This document shows positions 13,293 through 13,539 of a stretch of DNA of 13,539 bases, piece after piece; positions within the stretch are counted from its first letter, which is position 1, and every line of letters begins with the position of its first letter. A program made the translations under genes and the position numbers. Origin of the DNA: CAYLNK01 sp964384675. Its GTDB lineage: Bacteria; Acidobacteriota; Thermoanaerobaculia; UBA5066. The notes below the pieces were generated by a model, which saw only the letters and a list, made by a program, of their open reading frames with translations, ran no database searches and was not told where the DNA came from. Where the stretch lies: assembly GCA_964384675.1 (NCBI GenBank), contig CAYLNK010000170.1:1-13539 (forward strand), in the 5' to 3' direction.

Positions 13293-13539
13293 GCTGGGCG
13301 GTCTGGCTGACCGGCCCCCCGGCCTCCGGCAAGAGCACGCTCGCGCGCGCCGTCTCGGACCTCCTCGCCGAGGACGGAGTCCGCGCCGTCACCCTCGAAT
13401 CGGACGCGCTCCGGAAGGTGCTCACGCCACGCCCGACCTACTCCCGGCTGGAGCGGGACCGGTTCTACGCCGCGCTGGCCGACCTCGCCGCGCTCCTGGT
13501 CGCCCAGGGCTTCCCGGTGCTCGTGGACGCCACCGCGCC
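13289..13539 (+). CDS. APS-kinase-like P-loop kinase (5' part, runs off the window)
   Basis: The first 83 codons of a P-loop kinase, cut by the window end. It begins GTG at 13289, overlapping the stop of the upstream kinase gene (GTGA). Walker A is GPPASGKST (residues 9-17, in the WLTGPPASGKSTLAR context), followed by a helix, then VTLESDALRKVLTP (36-49) and RLERDRFYAALADLAALLVAQGFPVLVDATA, the arrangement of adenylylsulfate kinase (CysC-like) and AAA_33-type kinases. APS kinase usually reads WFTGLSGAGKST and then LDGDNVR; this copy has PPASGKST and LESDALR, so the substrate may differ. Function is likely linked to the APH-fold partner. The remaining half, including later catalytic motifs, lies outside the window. 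Confidence 0.8.
   Translation, partial: MSWAVWLTGPPASGKSTLARAVSDLLAEDGVRAVTLESDALRKVLTPRPTYSRLERDRFYAALADLAALLVAQGFPVLVDATA

Noticed and set aside
1..13539. CRISPR array, tRNA, rRNA, insertion sequence or attachment site
   Set aside because: I found no regularly spaced direct repeats outside the propeller gene, no transposase or integrase, and no RNA-gene-like stretch; gaps between genes are too short.

Overview
The window is very GC-rich (roughly 70 % or more by eye), densely coded bacterial DNA, with almost every gap under 75 bp. Strong GGAGG ribosome-binding sites 4-5 nt before starts, frequent GTG starts, long antisense shadow frames and the gene mix (PAP2 phosphatase, Asp-box propeller, family-39-like glycosyltransferase, YdeI/OmdA protein, small membrane zinc-knuckle protein) suggest the chromosome of a high-GC environmental Gram-negative bacterium, for example Acidobacteriota, Myxococcota or Gemmatimonadota. 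The phylum is a guess. I see no rRNA, tRNA, CRISPR array, insertion sequence, phage gene or plasmid function.

Layout. (1) 16-2146, plus strand: a PAP2 membrane phosphatase followed 13 bp later by a lipoprotein of the N-acylglucosamine 2-epimerase fold. (2) 2150-6562, minus strand: a VOC/glyoxalase-like protein, then a secreted protein of about 14 Asp-box propeller blades, then, 7 bp on, a multi-pass GT-C glycosyltransferase-like protein that ends 3 bp from the convergent lipoprotein gene. (3) 6606-7196, plus strand: a YdeI/OmdA-family protein, divergent from the VOC gene across a 43-bp spacer with a palindrome, and ending in a stem-loop shared with the next convergent gene. (4) 7209-10595, minus strand: glutamine synthetase (glnA), an acetyl-CoA hydrolase/transferase-family enzyme and a small two-helix membrane protein with a zinc-knuckle tail, with hairpins in both gaps. 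(5) 10670-13539, plus strand: an ankyrin-repeat protein divergent from glnA, then an APH-fold kinase overlapping by 4 nt an APS-kinase-like P-loop protein cut off by the window end.

Functionally, regions 1 and 2 look like envelope and secreted-glycan biology, region 4 joins nitrogen assimilation to CoA-ester metabolism, and region 5 ends in a coupled pair of predicted small-molecule kinases. I do not see a clearly new defence or mobile system. The most informative details are a Phe at the expected adenylylation tyrosine of glutamine synthetase, the loss of the usual acidic loop motif in the GT-C protein, the 14-blade double propeller coupled to that protein, an exported epimerase-fold protein, and several hairpins or palindromes placed at regulatory positions.
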